Assembly (NCBI GenBank): GCA_963835375.1
Contig: CAWIGB010000038.1
Coordinates: 310,001 to 374,000, forward strand
From: Salinisphaera sp963835375
GTDB lineage: Bacteria > Pseudomonadota > Gammaproteobacteria > Nevskiales > Salinisphaeraceae
Length of the DNA stretch: 64,000 nucleotides
Direction: 5' to 3'
The translations under genes and the position numbers were made by a program. Of the stretch, positions 41,467 to 51,705 are shown one piece after another. The stretch's first letter is position 1, and each line of letters begins with the position of its first letter. Below the pieces are notes generated by a model. That model had not been told where the DNA came from and ran no database searches. It saw nothing but the letters and a program-made list of their open reading frames with translations.

Positions 41467-43762
41467 ATGATGGGCCATCGGCCGGCCGGCGCGCTCGCGT
41501 CGTTTGGCGCGCTCGACGATATCCGGCTGATCGCGGTCGCCAGCGTAGTGGCCGTCACTGTCGTATATCAGCTCCCGGGCCTGCCGAGCCCGGCGTGGCT
41601 GCTGGCCCCGCTCCTGCTTTGTCTGGCTCGTTTCCCCGGCCGCGCACTGTTGGCCGTGGTCTGCATGGTGGCGGCCTGGAGCCTGATTCAGGCCTGCCAT
41701 GAAATGACGACGCGTCTGCCGGCGGCGGCCGACGGCGAGATCGTATCGTTGACCGGCCATGTGATCGGCCTGCCCGAAGTCGGCCGGTATCGCACGCGCT
41801 TCAAGATGGCCGCGAGCGATCCGGCGCGGCGGCTGCGCCTGTCGTGGTACGGCAAGGCGCCCTCGTTGGCGCCGGGCGATTGTCTGCAGATCAAGGCCAA
41901 GCTCTCGACGCCGCACGGGTCGGCCAATCCCGGCGGTTTCGACTACAGCGGATGGCTTTGGCGCAAGGGTATCGATGCGACGGGTTATGTACGGGATTCC
42001 GTGCCGTGTCAGGCGCCGCCACTCTGGAGCGTCGATCGCCTGCGACATGCCGCGCTGCAACGGATCGCCCCGATCCTCGCACAGCGTCCGATGCGTGGAC
42101 TGATCGAGGCGCTCTCGCTCGGTGTGCGGCAACACATCACGGATGCGCAATGGGCGACGCTGCGTGCCACGGGCACCACGCATCTGGTGGCCATCTCCGG
42201 TTTGCACATCGGTCTGATCGCCGGTCTGTTGTTTGCCCTTGCACGTTGGCTGGCGCTGCGCACGCCCGCGGCGCGCCAGGCACGGCGTATCGCCGCCGTG
42301 GTCGCCATGACGGGCGCACTCGGTTATGCCGCATTGGCCGGCTGGGCGCTGCCGACCCAGCGCGCCGTGATCATGGCGGCGGCGTTCTTCATGGCGATTG
42401 TTGTCGAACGCGAGATCGGCGCGGGCCGGGCGCTGGCCTGGGCGGCATTGGCGGTGGTCTTGTGGCATCCGGCCTCGGTGATCGCGCCGGGGTTCTGGCT
42501 GTCGTTCGCCGCGGTTGGCTGGCTGATCTGGATCGCCACGCTGGTCGAGGGGGCGTGGTGGCGCAAGGCACTGTATTTTCAGCTCGGGCTGGTGGTGGTG
42601 CTCATGCCGCTTACGCTCTGGTTCTTCGGCCAGGCGTCACTGGCAGCGCCATTGATCAACGCGCTGCTGATTCCGGCGGCCAGCGTGATCGTGCCTCTGG
42701 TGCTGGTTGGCGTGCTGGCGGGGTTGTTTGCGCCGGCCACGGCGGGTGGCTGGGTCCTGGCCAAGATTGCGGCCTTGCTGGCGATGCTATGGCCGGGCCT
42801 GGCATGGGCCGCACAATGGCCGTTGGCGTCGTTTCATCATGTGCTCCCCGGCGCGTTGGCACTGGTGCTCGCCATCGTGGGCCTCCTGATGGCCGCCATG
42901 CCCGCGCCGTGGCGGTTCCGGGCGCTCGGCGCGGTGCTGCTTCTACCGGCAGTAATGGGCTGGCGTCCGGCCGGGCAGGCCATCCCGCCGGGCCATTTTC
43001 GCCTGACCGTGCTCGATGTGGGGCAGGGGCTGGCGAGCGTGGTTCGTACCGCGCATCACACGCTGGTTTTCGACGCGGGCCCGGCATATCGTACCGGATT
43101 CAATGCGGGAGCGATGATCGTCGTACCGTATCTGCGCCATGTGGGACGACTCCGTGTGGATCGGCTGTTGATCAGCCACGGTGACATGGATCACATCGGC
43201 GGCGCATCGGCGATCATGAGGCGGGCCGATGTAGTGCATCGCGAAGGCACGAAGAGCGACGATCCATGCCGCGCCGGCCAGCATTGGCGTTGGGATGGTG
43301 TGGACTTCGATCTGCTCTACCCGAGCGCGGTCGAAGCCGCCGAGGCCGCTGACAGCAATGAACATTCCTGTGTGCTGCGGATTCATGCGCGCGGCGCCAG
43401 CGCGCTCATGACCGGCGATATCGAGGTGCCGGGCGAACAGGCGCTGGTGGATCGCGATCGCGGATCCATCGCAGAGCGATGTGCTGGTGGTCCCGCACCA
43501 TGGCAGTACGACGTCATCCTCGCCGGCGCTTCTGAACGCGGTGGATCCCGCGATTGCGCTGGTGTCAACCGGCTGGCACAACCGCTGGGGTTTCCCGCGG
43601 CCGGTGGTTGTGTCGCGCTACCGCGCACGCGGCATCGATCTCTTCAACACCGCGAAGGCCGGGGCGCTTCAGCTGGCGTGGCCGGCGCCGCATGCGCCGC
43701 GCGTCGTGCGTTGGCGCTGGCGTCACCGTCGTTTCTGGCAGCAGCCCCGGCCCGGCGGGTAG
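41467..43762 (+). CDS. comEC: DNA internalisation competence protein ComEC/Rec2 (frameshift near 43460)
   Basis: ComEC forms the inner-membrane channel for transforming DNA. The DUF4131 N-terminal helices and OB-like domain ('LTGHVIGLPEVGRYRTRFKM') precede the competence domain with about eight transmembrane segments ('GTTHLVAISGLHIGLIAGLL', 'LPTQRAVIMAAAFFMAIVV'). The C-terminal metallo-beta-lactamase-like domain contains 'DRLLISHGDMDHIGGASAI' and, after a +1 change near 43460, 'VLVVPHHGSTTSSSPALLN'. About 764 residues. This is the last frame break seen in the window. It sits between lolD and msbA as in related genomes. Confidence 0.92.
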
Positions 43763-43886
43763 CCCCTCGGCAACTGCGTGATTATCATGCGCGTTCACGG
43801 CAGGGGCCGTGGCAACGGTCAGGGCGAGCCGTGCAGCGACGCGACTCGTCCGAGCCCGCCGGCCTCGGCGACAGGGAGCAATCCAG

Positions 43887-45656
43887 TTGGCGCGCAAGAG
43901 TATCCAAACCGATATGCCGATCGGGGAAATCTATCCCCGTCTGCTGCGCTACACCTGGCGCTACAAGCATTGGCTGGCTTTCGCGGGCCTCGGCATGGCG
44001 ATCTATGCCGGGGCCGACACTGCGCTGATCTATATCCTCAAACCGTTGCTCGATGGCAGCATCGTGAATCGCGATCCGTGGATGATCCGCTGGATCCCGA
44101 TTTTCATGCTGGCGCTGTTCATCGGCCGCGGCATCGCCGGATTCGTGTCCAGCTACGGCATGGCCTGGGTCGCCAACCGCGTGGTCTACAACGTCCGTTC
44201 GGACGTGTTCGAGAAGTTCCTGCGCCTGCCGGCCAGTTTCTTCGATCGCAACGCCACCGGCCGCACGACGGCCATGCTGACCTACTACACGAGTCAGATC
44301 TCGGGCGCGGCGACCAGCGCTATCACCATCGTGATTCAGGATTCGCTGCGCATCGTCGGTTTCACGCTGCTGATGTTCTGGGTCAACTGGTCGCTGGCGC
44401 TGATCACGTTGCTGGTGGGGCCGCTCATTGCGCTGATCGTCAATCACGTATCCAAGCGGTTTCGACGCTACAGCGCCACCATCCAGCAATCGATGGGCGA
44501 CATCACGCACATCAGCGAAGAGGTGCTGACCGGGCAGCGCGTGGTCAAGGTTTTCGGCGGTGAGGATCACGAACGGGATGCCTTCGACCGGGTCAACCAG
44601 CGCAATCGGCGGGTGTCGATGCGCAAGGCCACAACCAGTGCGGCGAGTGTTCCGGTCATCCAGTTCATTGCCGCGATCGCCATCGCGTTCGTGGTGTCGG
44701 TGGCCGTGCGCAATACCGGCGGCGGTGTGATGACGCCGGGCGATCTGGCGACCTTCTTCGGCGCGATGATGGGCATGATGGGGCCGATCAAGCGCCTCAC
44801 CGGCGTCAATGCAACGATTCAGGCGGGCATGGCGGCGGCGGGCGCGATCTTCGAGTTGATCGACGAGCCGGGCGAGCCCGACCGCGGCACCCGAACAATC
44901 GAGCGTGCGGCGGGGAAGATCGATGTTGCGGATGTGTCTTTCCGTTATCCAGGCGGGGACCATGACGTCCTGCGGCATATCAGCTTCGGCGTTCAGCCGG
45001 GGCAGACGGTGGCGTTCGTCGGCCGTTCGGGCAGCGGCAAATCCACATTGCTCTCGCTGCTGCCGCGCTTCTACGATATTCAGGAAGGGCGGATCACGCT
45101 GGACGATGTGCCGGTCGCCGACTATCGACTGACTGATCTGCGTCGCCAGATCAGCCTGGTCGATCAGAACGTCGTGCTGTTCAACGACACGATTGCCGGC
45201 AACATCGCCTACGGGGCGCTCGGCGATATCGATCGCCAGATGATCGAGGACGCCGCGCGGCGTGCCTATGCGGCCGAATTCATCGAATCGCTGCCCGAAG
45301 GTTACGACACGCTCGTGGGGCAGAACGGCCTGATGCTGTCCGGCGGCCAGCGCCAGCGCGTGGCGATCGCTCGCGCGTTGCTCAAGGATGCACCGATCCT
45401 GATTCTCGACGAGGCGACATCCGCGCTCGACACGGAATCGGAGAAGGCGATCCAGAAGGGCTTGGACAATCTCATGCGCAACCGCACGACGCTGGTGATC
45501 GCGCATCGGCTGTCGACCATCCAGGATGCCGATCGCATCGTGGTCATGCACGACGGCGAGGTGGTCGAGCAGGGCAGCCACGCGGAACTGATGACGCACG
45601 GCGGCCATTATCGGAGCCTGCACGACATCCAGTTCGCACGTCCGGACCGGGCGTGA
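43887..45656 (+). CDS. msbA: Lipid A export ABC transporter, ATP-binding/permease protein MsbA
   Basis: This intact flippase of about 589 residues moves lipid A-core across the inner membrane. The transmembrane half has six helices (residues about 30-330), including 'RLPASFFDRNATGRTTAMLT'. The nucleotide-binding half has Walker A 'FVGRSGSGKSTLLSLLPR', signature 'MLSGGQRQRVAIARALL', Walker B 'PILILDEATSALD' and 'VIAHRLSTIQDADRI'. The start is probably TTG 43887 after GGGAG (43874-43878); ATG 43914 is the alternative. lpxK overlaps its stop, coupling the two lipid A functions. Confidence 0.94.
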   Translation: MARKSIQTDMPIGEIYPRLLRYTWRYKHWLAFAGLGMAIYAGADTALIYILKPLLDGSIVNRDPWMIRWIPIFMLALFIGRGIAGFVSSYGMAWVANRVVYNVRSDVFEKFLRLPASFFDRNATGRTTAMLTYYTSQISGAATSAITIVIQDSLRIVGFTLLMFWVNWSLALITLLVGPLIALIVNHVSKRFRRYSATIQQSMGDITHISEEVLTGQRVVKVFGGEDHERDAFDRVNQRNRRVSMRKATTSAASVPVIQFIAAIAIAFVVSVAVRNTGGGVMTPGDLATFFGAMMGMMGPIKRLTGVNATIQAGMAAAGAIFELIDEPGEPDRGTRTIERAAGKIDVADVSFRYPGGDHDVLRHISFGVQPGQTVAFVGRSGSGKSTLLSLLPRFYDIQEGRITLDDVPVADYRLTDLRRQISLVDQNVVLFNDTIAGNIAYGALGDIDRQMIEDAARRAYAAEFIESLPEGYDTLVGQNGLMLSGGQRQRVAIARALLKDAPILILDEATSALDTESEKAIQKGLDNLMRNRTTLVIAHRLSTIQDADRIVVMHDGEVVEQGSHAELMTHGGHYRSLHDIQFARPDRA

Positions 45657-46648
45657 GCGCATCGCGGTTGTCGGCGGCGATCGAGCGACGTTGGTACGGC
45701 ACGCATGCGCCGCGACTGCTGGTCCCGCTGGCCGCGCTCTACGGCTTGATCGTGGCCGCCCGCCGGCTGGCTTATCGGCGGGGCTGGCGGGTGGCGCAAC
45801 GCGTCGAGCGCCCGGTGCTCGTGGTGGGCAACATCAGCGTCGGCGGCAGCGGCAAGACGCCGCTCACGCTGGCTGTCGTGGCGCGTGCCCGGGCATTGGG
45901 CCTTCGCCCCGGCGTGGTGTCGCGCGGCTATGGCGGGCGCGCCGAGCATTATCCGCTGGACGTGCGCTGCGACACGTCGCCCGCCGAGGGCGGCGACGAG
46001 CCCGTACTGATCGCGCAGCGCGCCGGCGTTCCGGTGGTGGTCGATCCGGACCGGGTGGCCGCCGCACGTTTTCTGATCGCTGAACACGGGGTCGACCTCG
46101 TCATCGCCGACGACGGCTTGCAGCATTATCAGCTGGCTCGCGATGCCGAGATCGCCGTGCGGGACGCCCGGCGCGGCTACGGCAACGGCTGGCTGCTACC
46201 GGCCGGGCCGCTGCGCGAGCCGAAAGCGCGTCTGGCTTGTGTGGATCTGGAATGCATTCAGGGCGCGGGACGCGACTTCTGGCTCGAGTCGGGAATGGCG
46301 CGCTCGCTCGTCGATGGCCGGGTCGCGACGCTCGACACCTTTCGTGGCACGACGGTCCATGCCGTGGCCGGCATCGGCGAGCCGGACCGGTTTTTCGATA
46401 TGCTCGAAGCCGCTGGTATCGACGTGATTCGGCACGCCGCGCCCGATCACCATCGTTACAAGGCTGCCGATCTCGACTTCGGCGACGATCGCGCCGTATT
46501 GATGACCGAAAAAGACGCGGTGAAGTGTGCGGTCTTCGCTAACCGCGCCCTCTGGGCCGTACCGGCGGTCACCCGTTTGTCGCCGGATTGTACGAACGAG
46601 ATCGATGCGTTGCTGCGGCGCATCACCCCTATGCAGGAGCACGAATGA
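45653..46648 (+). CDS. lpxK: Tetraacyldisaccharide 4'-kinase
   Basis: This intact 331-residue inner-membrane-associated kinase phosphorylates the 4' position of the lipid A disaccharide. The P-loop 'VVGNISVGGSGKTPLTLAVV' and the catalytic region 'VDLVIADDGLQHYQLARDAE' are present, with an N-terminal hydrophobic segment at residues 22-40. The start is GTG 45653, overlapping the msbA TGA (GTGA). The end overlaps kdsB. Confidence 0.95.
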   Translation: MSASRLSAAIERRWYGTHAPRLLVPLAALYGLIVAARRLAYRRGWRVAQRVERPVLVVGNISVGGSGKTPLTLAVVARARALGLRPGVVSRGYGGRAEHYPLDVRCDTSPAEGGDEPVLIAQRAGVPVVVDPDRVAAARFLIAEHGVDLVIADDGLQHYQLARDAEIAVRDARRGYGNGWLLPAGPLREPKARLACVDLECIQGAGRDFWLESGMARSLVDGRVATLDTFRGTTVHAVAGIGEPDRFFDMLEAAGIDVIRHAAPDHHRYKAADLDFGDDRAVLMTEKDAVKCAVFANRALWAVPAVTRLSPDCTNEIDALLRRITPMQEHE

Positions 46649-47388
46649 ATTTTCATGTCGTCATTCCGGCCCGACTGGCCAGTACGCGTCTTCCGGGCAA
46701 GGTGCTGCGCGAGATTGCGGGCCGGCCGATGGTCGAGCATGTCTGTCGGGCCGCGTCGGCGAGTTCGGCGGCTTCGGTGATCGTCGCGACCGACTCGGCA
46801 GAGATTGCCGCGTCGGTTGAGCGTGCCGGCGCGCGGGCGGTGATGACGCGCGCCGATCATAGTTGTGGCAGCGACCGTATCGCGGAATTGGTGGCAGGTG
46901 CGCAGTGGTCGGCAGACGATATCGTGGTGAATGTTCAGGCGGACGAGCCGATGATGCCGCCTGCTTTGATCGATCAGGTGGCGCAGGCGCTGCTCGATGA
47001 TCCCGGTGCGGCCATGGCGACGGCCGCCACGCCGATCGAAACCGCCGAGGATTTTTCCAACCCCAATATCGTGAAGGTGGTCGCGGCGAAAGGACGCGCT
47101 CTGTACTTCAGCCGGGCACCGATTCCGTACCACCGCGACAGCGGCAACGCCGCTTTCGAGGGTGCGGCGCGGCGTCATCTGGGTATCTACGCCTATCGCG
47201 TCGGCGCGCTACGGACATTCGCCGCGACCGCGCCGGGCTTCCTCGAGCAGCACGAATCGCTGGAACAGCTGCGTGCGTTCGAGATCGGCCTGCCCATCGC
47301 ACTGGTTGATGCCGTGGCCCTGCCGGGGCCAGGGGTCGATACCGAGGCCGATCTCGCAATCGTCGCGCAGAGGATGCAACGCTCATGA
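46645..47388 (+). CDS. kdsB: 3-deoxy-manno-octulosonate cytidylyltransferase (CMP-KDO synthetase)
   Basis: This intact 247-residue enzyme activates KDO for lipopolysaccharide core synthesis. The nucleotidyltransferase motif 'VVIPARLASTRLPGKVLREI', the Mg-binding 'DDIVVNVQADEPMMPPALID' and 'YFSRAPIPYHRD' are intact. ATG 46645 overlaps the lpxK stop. The common small gene ycaR between lpxK and kdsB is absent here. Confidence 0.95.
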   Translation: MNFHVVIPARLASTRLPGKVLREIAGRPMVEHVCRAASASSAASVIVATDSAEIAASVERAGARAVMTRADHSCGSDRIAELVAGAQWSADDIVVNVQADEPMMPPALIDQVAQALLDDPGAAMATAATPIETAEDFSNPNIVKVVAAKGRALYFSRAPIPYHRDSGNAAFEGAARRHLGIYAYRVGALRTFAATAPGFLEQHESLEQLRAFEIGLPIALVDAVALPGPGVDTEADLAIVAQRMQRS

Positions 47389-47891
47389 ATGTCGGTAACG
47401 AACCCGAAATGCGGGTCTTGTTCGTGTGTCTCGGCAATATCTGTCGATCGCCGACGGCTGAAGGCATCATGAGACAGCGCCTCGACGCGGTGGGTCTTGC
47501 CGGGCGTGTGGTCGTGGATTCAGCCGGCACCGGGCCGTGGCACGTGGGCGACCCGCCGGATCGACGCGCCGTGGCGGCCGCCGCTGGTCGGGGCTACGAC
47601 CTGAGTCCCCTGCGAGGGCGACAGGTATCGCCGGTCGATCTGGTGGACTTCGATTATGTGATCGCCATGGATGAGAACAATCTCGTTGATCTTCGGTCCA
47701 TGGCGGACGGCCGCTGCGAATTGCTGGACAGAATCGCTTTGCTCGGCGACTTCAGCGCTCGGCATCGAGGCCAGTCCGTGGGGGACCCGTATTATGGCGG
47801 CACCAACGGTTTCGATCGCGTACTGGATATGATCGAGACCTGTATCGATGGGCTTGTCGCCGATATCACCGAGCGCCTCGATCGAGCATGA
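47385..47891 (+). CDS. Low-molecular-weight protein tyrosine phosphatase
   Basis: This intact 168-residue phosphatase has the P-loop 'VLFVCLGNICRSPTAEGIMR' (CX5RS with Cys, Arg and Ser) and the general-acid Asp in 'SVGDPYYGGTNGFDRVLDMI'. Such genes follow kdsB in many gammaproteobacteria. The likely targets are bacterial tyrosine kinases of polysaccharide synthesis, but no kinase gene is in the window. ATG 47385 overlaps kdsB; ATG 47409 (MRVLFV) is an alternative start. Confidence 0.9.
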   Translation: MNVGNEPEMRVLFVCLGNICRSPTAEGIMRQRLDAVGLAGRVVVDSAGTGPWHVGDPPDRRAVAAAAGRGYDLSPLRGRQVSPVDLVDFDYVIAMDENNLVDLRSMADGRCELLDRIALLGDFSARHRGQSVGDPYYGGTNGFDRVLDMIETCIDGLVADITERLDRA

Positions 47892-47897
47892 GCGCCA

Positions 47898-47932
47898 AGG
47901 CCGGCCCCCGCTTTGGAGGAGCCGGCCGGCCT
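47898..47932. other. Inverted repeat between convergent phosphatase and rne genes
   Basis: AGGCCGGC (47898-47905) and GCCGGCCT (47925-47932) are perfect inverted copies around a 19-base loop in the 52-base convergent gap. No T-run follows on either strand, so it is at best a weak or Rho-assisted terminator. Confidence 0.35.
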
Positions 47933-47943
47933 AGCCCCCACGG

Positions 47944-50900
47944 TCAGTGGGGCTTCTCGCGGCGCTCGGGTGCCGTGTCGTCGGCCTCGCCAGCTTCCTC
48001 CGCCTTATTGGTCGTTTCGGCGGCTATGCTTTCGGCCTTTTCCACCGTGTCCTGGGTTTCGGAGTCCGCACTCGCTGCACTGTCAGACTGCGTCTCGACC
48101 TGCGTGAGCCTGGGCTCGGCGGCCGTCGCCGCACCGTCGACGACCGTGGAAGCCGCGACACGTGTCGCGGCCTCGGCCACAGGTTCTTCAGGCTCGGACG
48201 CTGCGTCGGCCGAATGTTCGGCATCCTCGGCCGAGGCATCGACAACACGGTCGTCGGTCTCGGACTGCGAGGTGGCTTCCGCCGCACTCGTTTCGACCTG
48301 TTCCAGGCCGGCGCTTTCGTCGTTGCCGGCTTTTTCAGGCTGCTTGGGCGAGTCGCTCGGCTTCGACGAGGCCTCGGCGGGCTCGGCTTCGGATGCCCTC
48401 GGCTGCTCGGACCGCGCTGAACGGCCCCTTTGTGACGAAGCGCTCGACGACTCCGACGAGTCGGTGGCCGTTGCGTTCGCCGATGCCTCGCGCTCGGCCG
48501 GTTCGCTGGCGCTGTCCGTCGTCGCAGACGGCTTGGCGGGCGGGGCCGGTTCTTCATCGCTCGGCGAGGACGCCGCGTTCGACCCGGTCGAAGTCGGCGC
48601 GTCGTCGCTCGCATCCCGGCTGGCAGCGGTCGCCGCCTTGCTGGTCGAGCGTCGCCGTTTCGGCTTGCTCTTGCGTGGCTTGTCGGATGGCCCGCTCGGG
48701 TCGCTCGTCTTGTCGTTGCCTTGGTCAGCCGCCTCGCTTGATGCACCGTTGTCCGCGGTGTCGTCCGACTTGCCTGCCTCGGTGGAGGCGTCGCCTCGGG
48801 AGCCGCGCTTGGGCTTGTCGGTCTTCGCAGCATCGGCGGCATCGGTCTTCGACGTCGCCGGAGACTCGTGGTCGTTCTGACTGGCGCTGCGCGCGTTGTC
48901 GCTCGCGGTCACCGCCGACCAGGGCTTGTCATCGACGTCGGGAAGCTCGGACGCCGCCTTTCGCTTCGGCGCGCTCTGGGTGCCGTCAGCGGCGTTCTGG
49001 TCGTCACTGTCCTTGGGCTTGTCGGCTTCCTTCTTCGAACGCTCGCGCTTCGACTCCTCGGATTTCTCTTTCACGGGCGTCGAGTCGTTGTCGTCCTCTG
49101 CGGCTGCGGTGTCGGGCGAAGCGTCTTGCTCGCTTTTGCTCGAACGGGCTTGCGCCTGGGCCGGCGTGTCGCCGCCGCCTGTCTCGGCAGCCGAGGGCTG
49201 CTGATCCTTGCTTGTCGCGTTGCCTTCGGCGCTTGCCGTTTCGTCGTCGGCATCGCCTGCCGAAGTGCTGTTCTGCTCGTCGGCTTCGTTGGCCGCAGCA
49301 TCGCTGCGCTTGCGCCCGCCACGCCGACCGCGGCCACCACGCCGCCGGCGACGCCCGCGTTTGGCTTCGCCCGAGCCGCTGTCGTCATTGTCCGGGGCAT
49401 TGTCGTCGGTTCGGTTCGGATCGTCAGTGGCCGTGCTCGTATCCTGTGTCTTCGTTTCAGGCTTGTTGGCCGCGGGGTTCTCGGCGCGCTTATCGCCCTG
49501 CGGCGACGGGGTTGCACGCGACTCGGACTTGTTCCTCGAGCTGTCTGCGTCTTTTCGCGCTGCTTCTGCCTTATCGCGGTTGCTCTGGGCCGGATCCTCG
49601 GCGGGTTTGTCCGACTTCTTGCTGTCCTGTTTCGACGACTTGTCCGACCCCCGATCCGGACTCTGATCCGAGCTCTGTTTCTGGCTCTGACCATTGGCGT
49701 CGTCACTTCGGCTGCGGCTGCGATTGCGACCGCCACGACGACGATTGCGATTCCGGCTGTTTCCGTTGCCGTTGCCGCGGCTGTCGTCGTCACTCGACTT
49801 GTCGCTGCGCGCATTCGCTTTCGAACCGCCGTCGCCGGATGCAGCCCGGCGGCTGTCATCGGAATTCCGGGACGTCGTCTCCGAACTGGGGGCACGACGG
49901 CGCTTGTCGTCGGCGGTCTTCTGTGTGGTGGCTTCGCGGCTGGCGGGGCCGGAGCCCGACAGTCCGAGGTCGGCCTCGCCGCTGAATATACGGCGTAGGG
50001 CGTCCCAGAGCTGCTGCCACGGGGTCATGGTGGCGGTCGGCTCTGTCGCTGCGGCAGGCGGGGCGCTGGGGCTCGGCTCGCTGCGCTCGATGACCGGGGC
50101 GTCGGGTCGGGCGACGCGCTTCACCGCAGGCTCTTCGCGGGCCTTGGGGGCGCCGGTGTGGTGATCGGGCTCCGCCGGCTTTTCGATATCAACCTGGGTG
50201 TCGATCTTGTAGCTCGCGGCGTTGTTGTCCTCTTCGGTGAGCTGGTCGCCACGCACGCGCCGGATTTCGTAGTGCGGCGTATCGAGTTCATGGTTGGGGA
50301 CCAGGGTGATGCGGGTCCTGGCCCGGCGCTCGACGTCGGCCAGATCGCTGCGTTTCTCGTTGAGCAGGAAGCTCGCGACCGGAATCGGCAGCTGCACGAT
50401 CACGCGGCCCGTGCCGGGCTTCATCGATTCCTCTTCCAGCAGGCGGAGGATCGACAACGACAGCGATTCGACGCTGCGGATGGAGCCGCGGCCGAGGCAG
50501 CGCGGGCACACCTGGCTGGAATATTCGGACAGGGACGGCTTGAGCCGCTGGCGCGACATCTCCAGCAGACCGAAGCGCGAGATGCGTCCGATCTGGACGC
50601 GGGCGCGATCCGCCTTGGCCGCCTGCTTGAGGCGGTTCTCGACCTCGCGCTGGTTCTTCGCGCTTTCCATGTCGATGAAATCGATCACGACCAGCCCGCC
50701 CAGGTCTCGGATGCGCAGTTGACGGGCGATTTCCTCGGCGGCTTCGACGTTCGTGTTGAACGCGGTTTCCTCGATGCCGGCGCCCTTGGTCGCGCGTGCC
50801 GAGTTGATGTCGACCGACGTCATGGCCTCGGTGTGGTCGATCACGATCGAGCCGCCGGAGGGGAGGGTGACTTCGCGCTCGAAGGCCGATTCGATCTGGG

Positions 50901-51705
50901 ATTCGACCTGGAAGCGCGAGAACAGCGGTGTCTCGTCGGTGTATTTCTTGAGCTTGTTCAGGGCATGCGGCATGACCTGCTGCATGAACTCGCGCCCGGT
51001 CTCGTACACCTCGGGCTGGTCGATGACTACTTCGCCGATATCGTCGCGCAGATAGTCACGCAGCGCACGGATGATGACGTTGGATTCCTGGTAGACCAGG
51101 AACGGAGCCTTGCGCGCGTCGGCCGCGTCGTTGATCGCTTTCCAGACGTGCGCGAGATAGTCCAGATCCCACTGCAGTTCCTCGGCGCAACGCCCCACGC
51201 CGGCAGTGCGCACGATCACGCCCATGCCCTCGGGCACCTGAACTTCGTTGAGCGCTTCGCGCAGTTCGTTGCGTTCCTCTCCCTCGATACGACGGGAGAC
51301 GCCGCCGGCCCGCGGGTTGTTGGGCATGAGCACGAGATAGCGCCCGGCGAGACTGATATAGGTGGTGAGTGCGGCGCCTTTGTTGCCGCGTTCCTCCTTC
51401 TCCACCTGGACGATGACTTCCTGGCCTTCGGACAGCGTGGCCTTGCCGTTGCCGTCGGCCGTCGATTTGTCGTAGTAGGACTTGGCGACTTCCTTGAGCG
51501 GCAGGAACCCGTGGCGGTTGCCGCCGTAGTCGATGAAGGCCGCCTCCAGGCTAGGCTCGACGCGGGTTACGCGTCCCTTGTAGACGTTGGCCTTGCGTTG
51601 TTCTCTAGAACCGACCTCGATGTCGAGGTCATGCAGTTTCTGTCCATCGACGATGGCCACCCGCAGCTCTTCCGGCTGGGTGGCGTTGACCAAAATACGT
51701 TTCAT
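47944..51705 (-). CDS. rne: Ribonuclease E
   Basis: This intact 1253-residue endoribonuclease is the core of the RNA degradosome. The catalytic half (about residues 1-520) includes the S1 domain ('NVYKGRVTRVEPSLEAAFID'), 5'-sensor region, the DNase-I-like subdomain with 'IVIDHTEAMTSVDINSARAT' and 'LGGLVVIDFIDMES' (Mg-binding Asp), and the Zn-link 'VCPRCLGRG'. The remaining ~730 residues are low complexity, rich in Asp, Glu, Ser, Ala, Lys, with Arg-rich RNA-binding patches 'RNRNRRRGGRNRSRSRS' and 'RGRRRRRGGRGRRGGRKR'. The start is ATG 51705 (MKRILVN); a reading from 51807 is upstream extension only. Long antisense ORFs across the tail are artefacts of GC bias. Confidence 0.96.
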   Translation of the reverse strand: MKRILVNATQPEELRVAIVDGQKLHDLDIEVGSREQRKANVYKGRVTRVEPSLEAAFIDYGGNRHGFLPLKEVAKSYYDKSTADGNGKATLSEGQEVIVQVEKEERGNKGAALTTYISLAGRYLVLMPNNPRAGGVSRRIEGEERNELREALNEVQVPEGMGVIVRTAGVGRCAEELQWDLDYLAHVWKAINDAADARKAPFLVYQESNVIIRALRDYLRDDIGEVVIDQPEVYETGREFMQQVMPHALNKLKKYTDETPLFSRFQVESQIESAFEREVTLPSGGSIVIDHTEAMTSVDINSARATKGAGIEETAFNTNVEAAEEIARQLRIRDLGGLVVIDFIDMESAKNQREVENRLKQAAKADRARVQIGRISRFGLLEMSRQRLKPSLSEYSSQVCPRCLGRGSIRSVESLSLSILRLLEEESMKPGTGRVIVQLPIPVASFLLNEKRSDLADVERRARTRITLVPNHELDTPHYEIRRVRGDQLTEEDNNAASYKIDTQVDIEKPAEPDHHTGAPKAREEPAVKRVARPDAPVIERSEPSPSAPPAAATEPTATMTPWQQLWDALRRIFSGEADLGLSGSGPASREATTQKTADDKRRRAPSSETTSRNSDDSRRAASGDGGSKANARSDKSSDDDSRGNGNGNSRNRNRRRGGRNRSRSRSDDANGQSQKQSSDQSPDRGSDKSSKQDSKKSDKPAEDPAQSNRDKAEAARKDADSSRNKSESRATPSPQGDKRAENPAANKPETKTQDTSTATDDPNRTDDNAPDNDDSGSGEAKRGRRRRRGGRGRRGGRKRSDAAANEADEQNSTSAGDADDETASAEGNATSKDQQPSAAETGGGDTPAQAQARSSKSEQDASPDTAAAEDDNDSTPVKEKSEESKRERSKKEADKPKDSDDQNAADGTQSAPKRKAASELPDVDDKPWSAVTASDNARSASQNDHESPATSKTDAADAAKTDKPKRGSRGDASTEAGKSDDTADNGASSEAADQGNDKTSDPSGPSDKPRKSKPKRRRSTSKAATAASRDASDDAPTSTGSNAASSPSDEEPAPPAKPSATTDSASEPAEREASANATATDSSESSSASSQRGRSARSEQPRASEAEPAEASSKPSDSPKQPEKAGNDESAGLEQVETSAAEATSQSETDDRVVDASAEDAEHSADAASEPEEPVAEAATRVAASTVVDGAATAAEPRLTQVETQSDSAASADSETQDTVEKAESIAAETTNKAEEAGEADDTAPERREKPH

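Noticed and set aside
47888..50164. Several Ser/Ala/Leu- or Arg-rich open frames opposite the RNase E tail
   Set aside because: They mirror the low-complexity tail, lack ribosome-binding sites and show no families.
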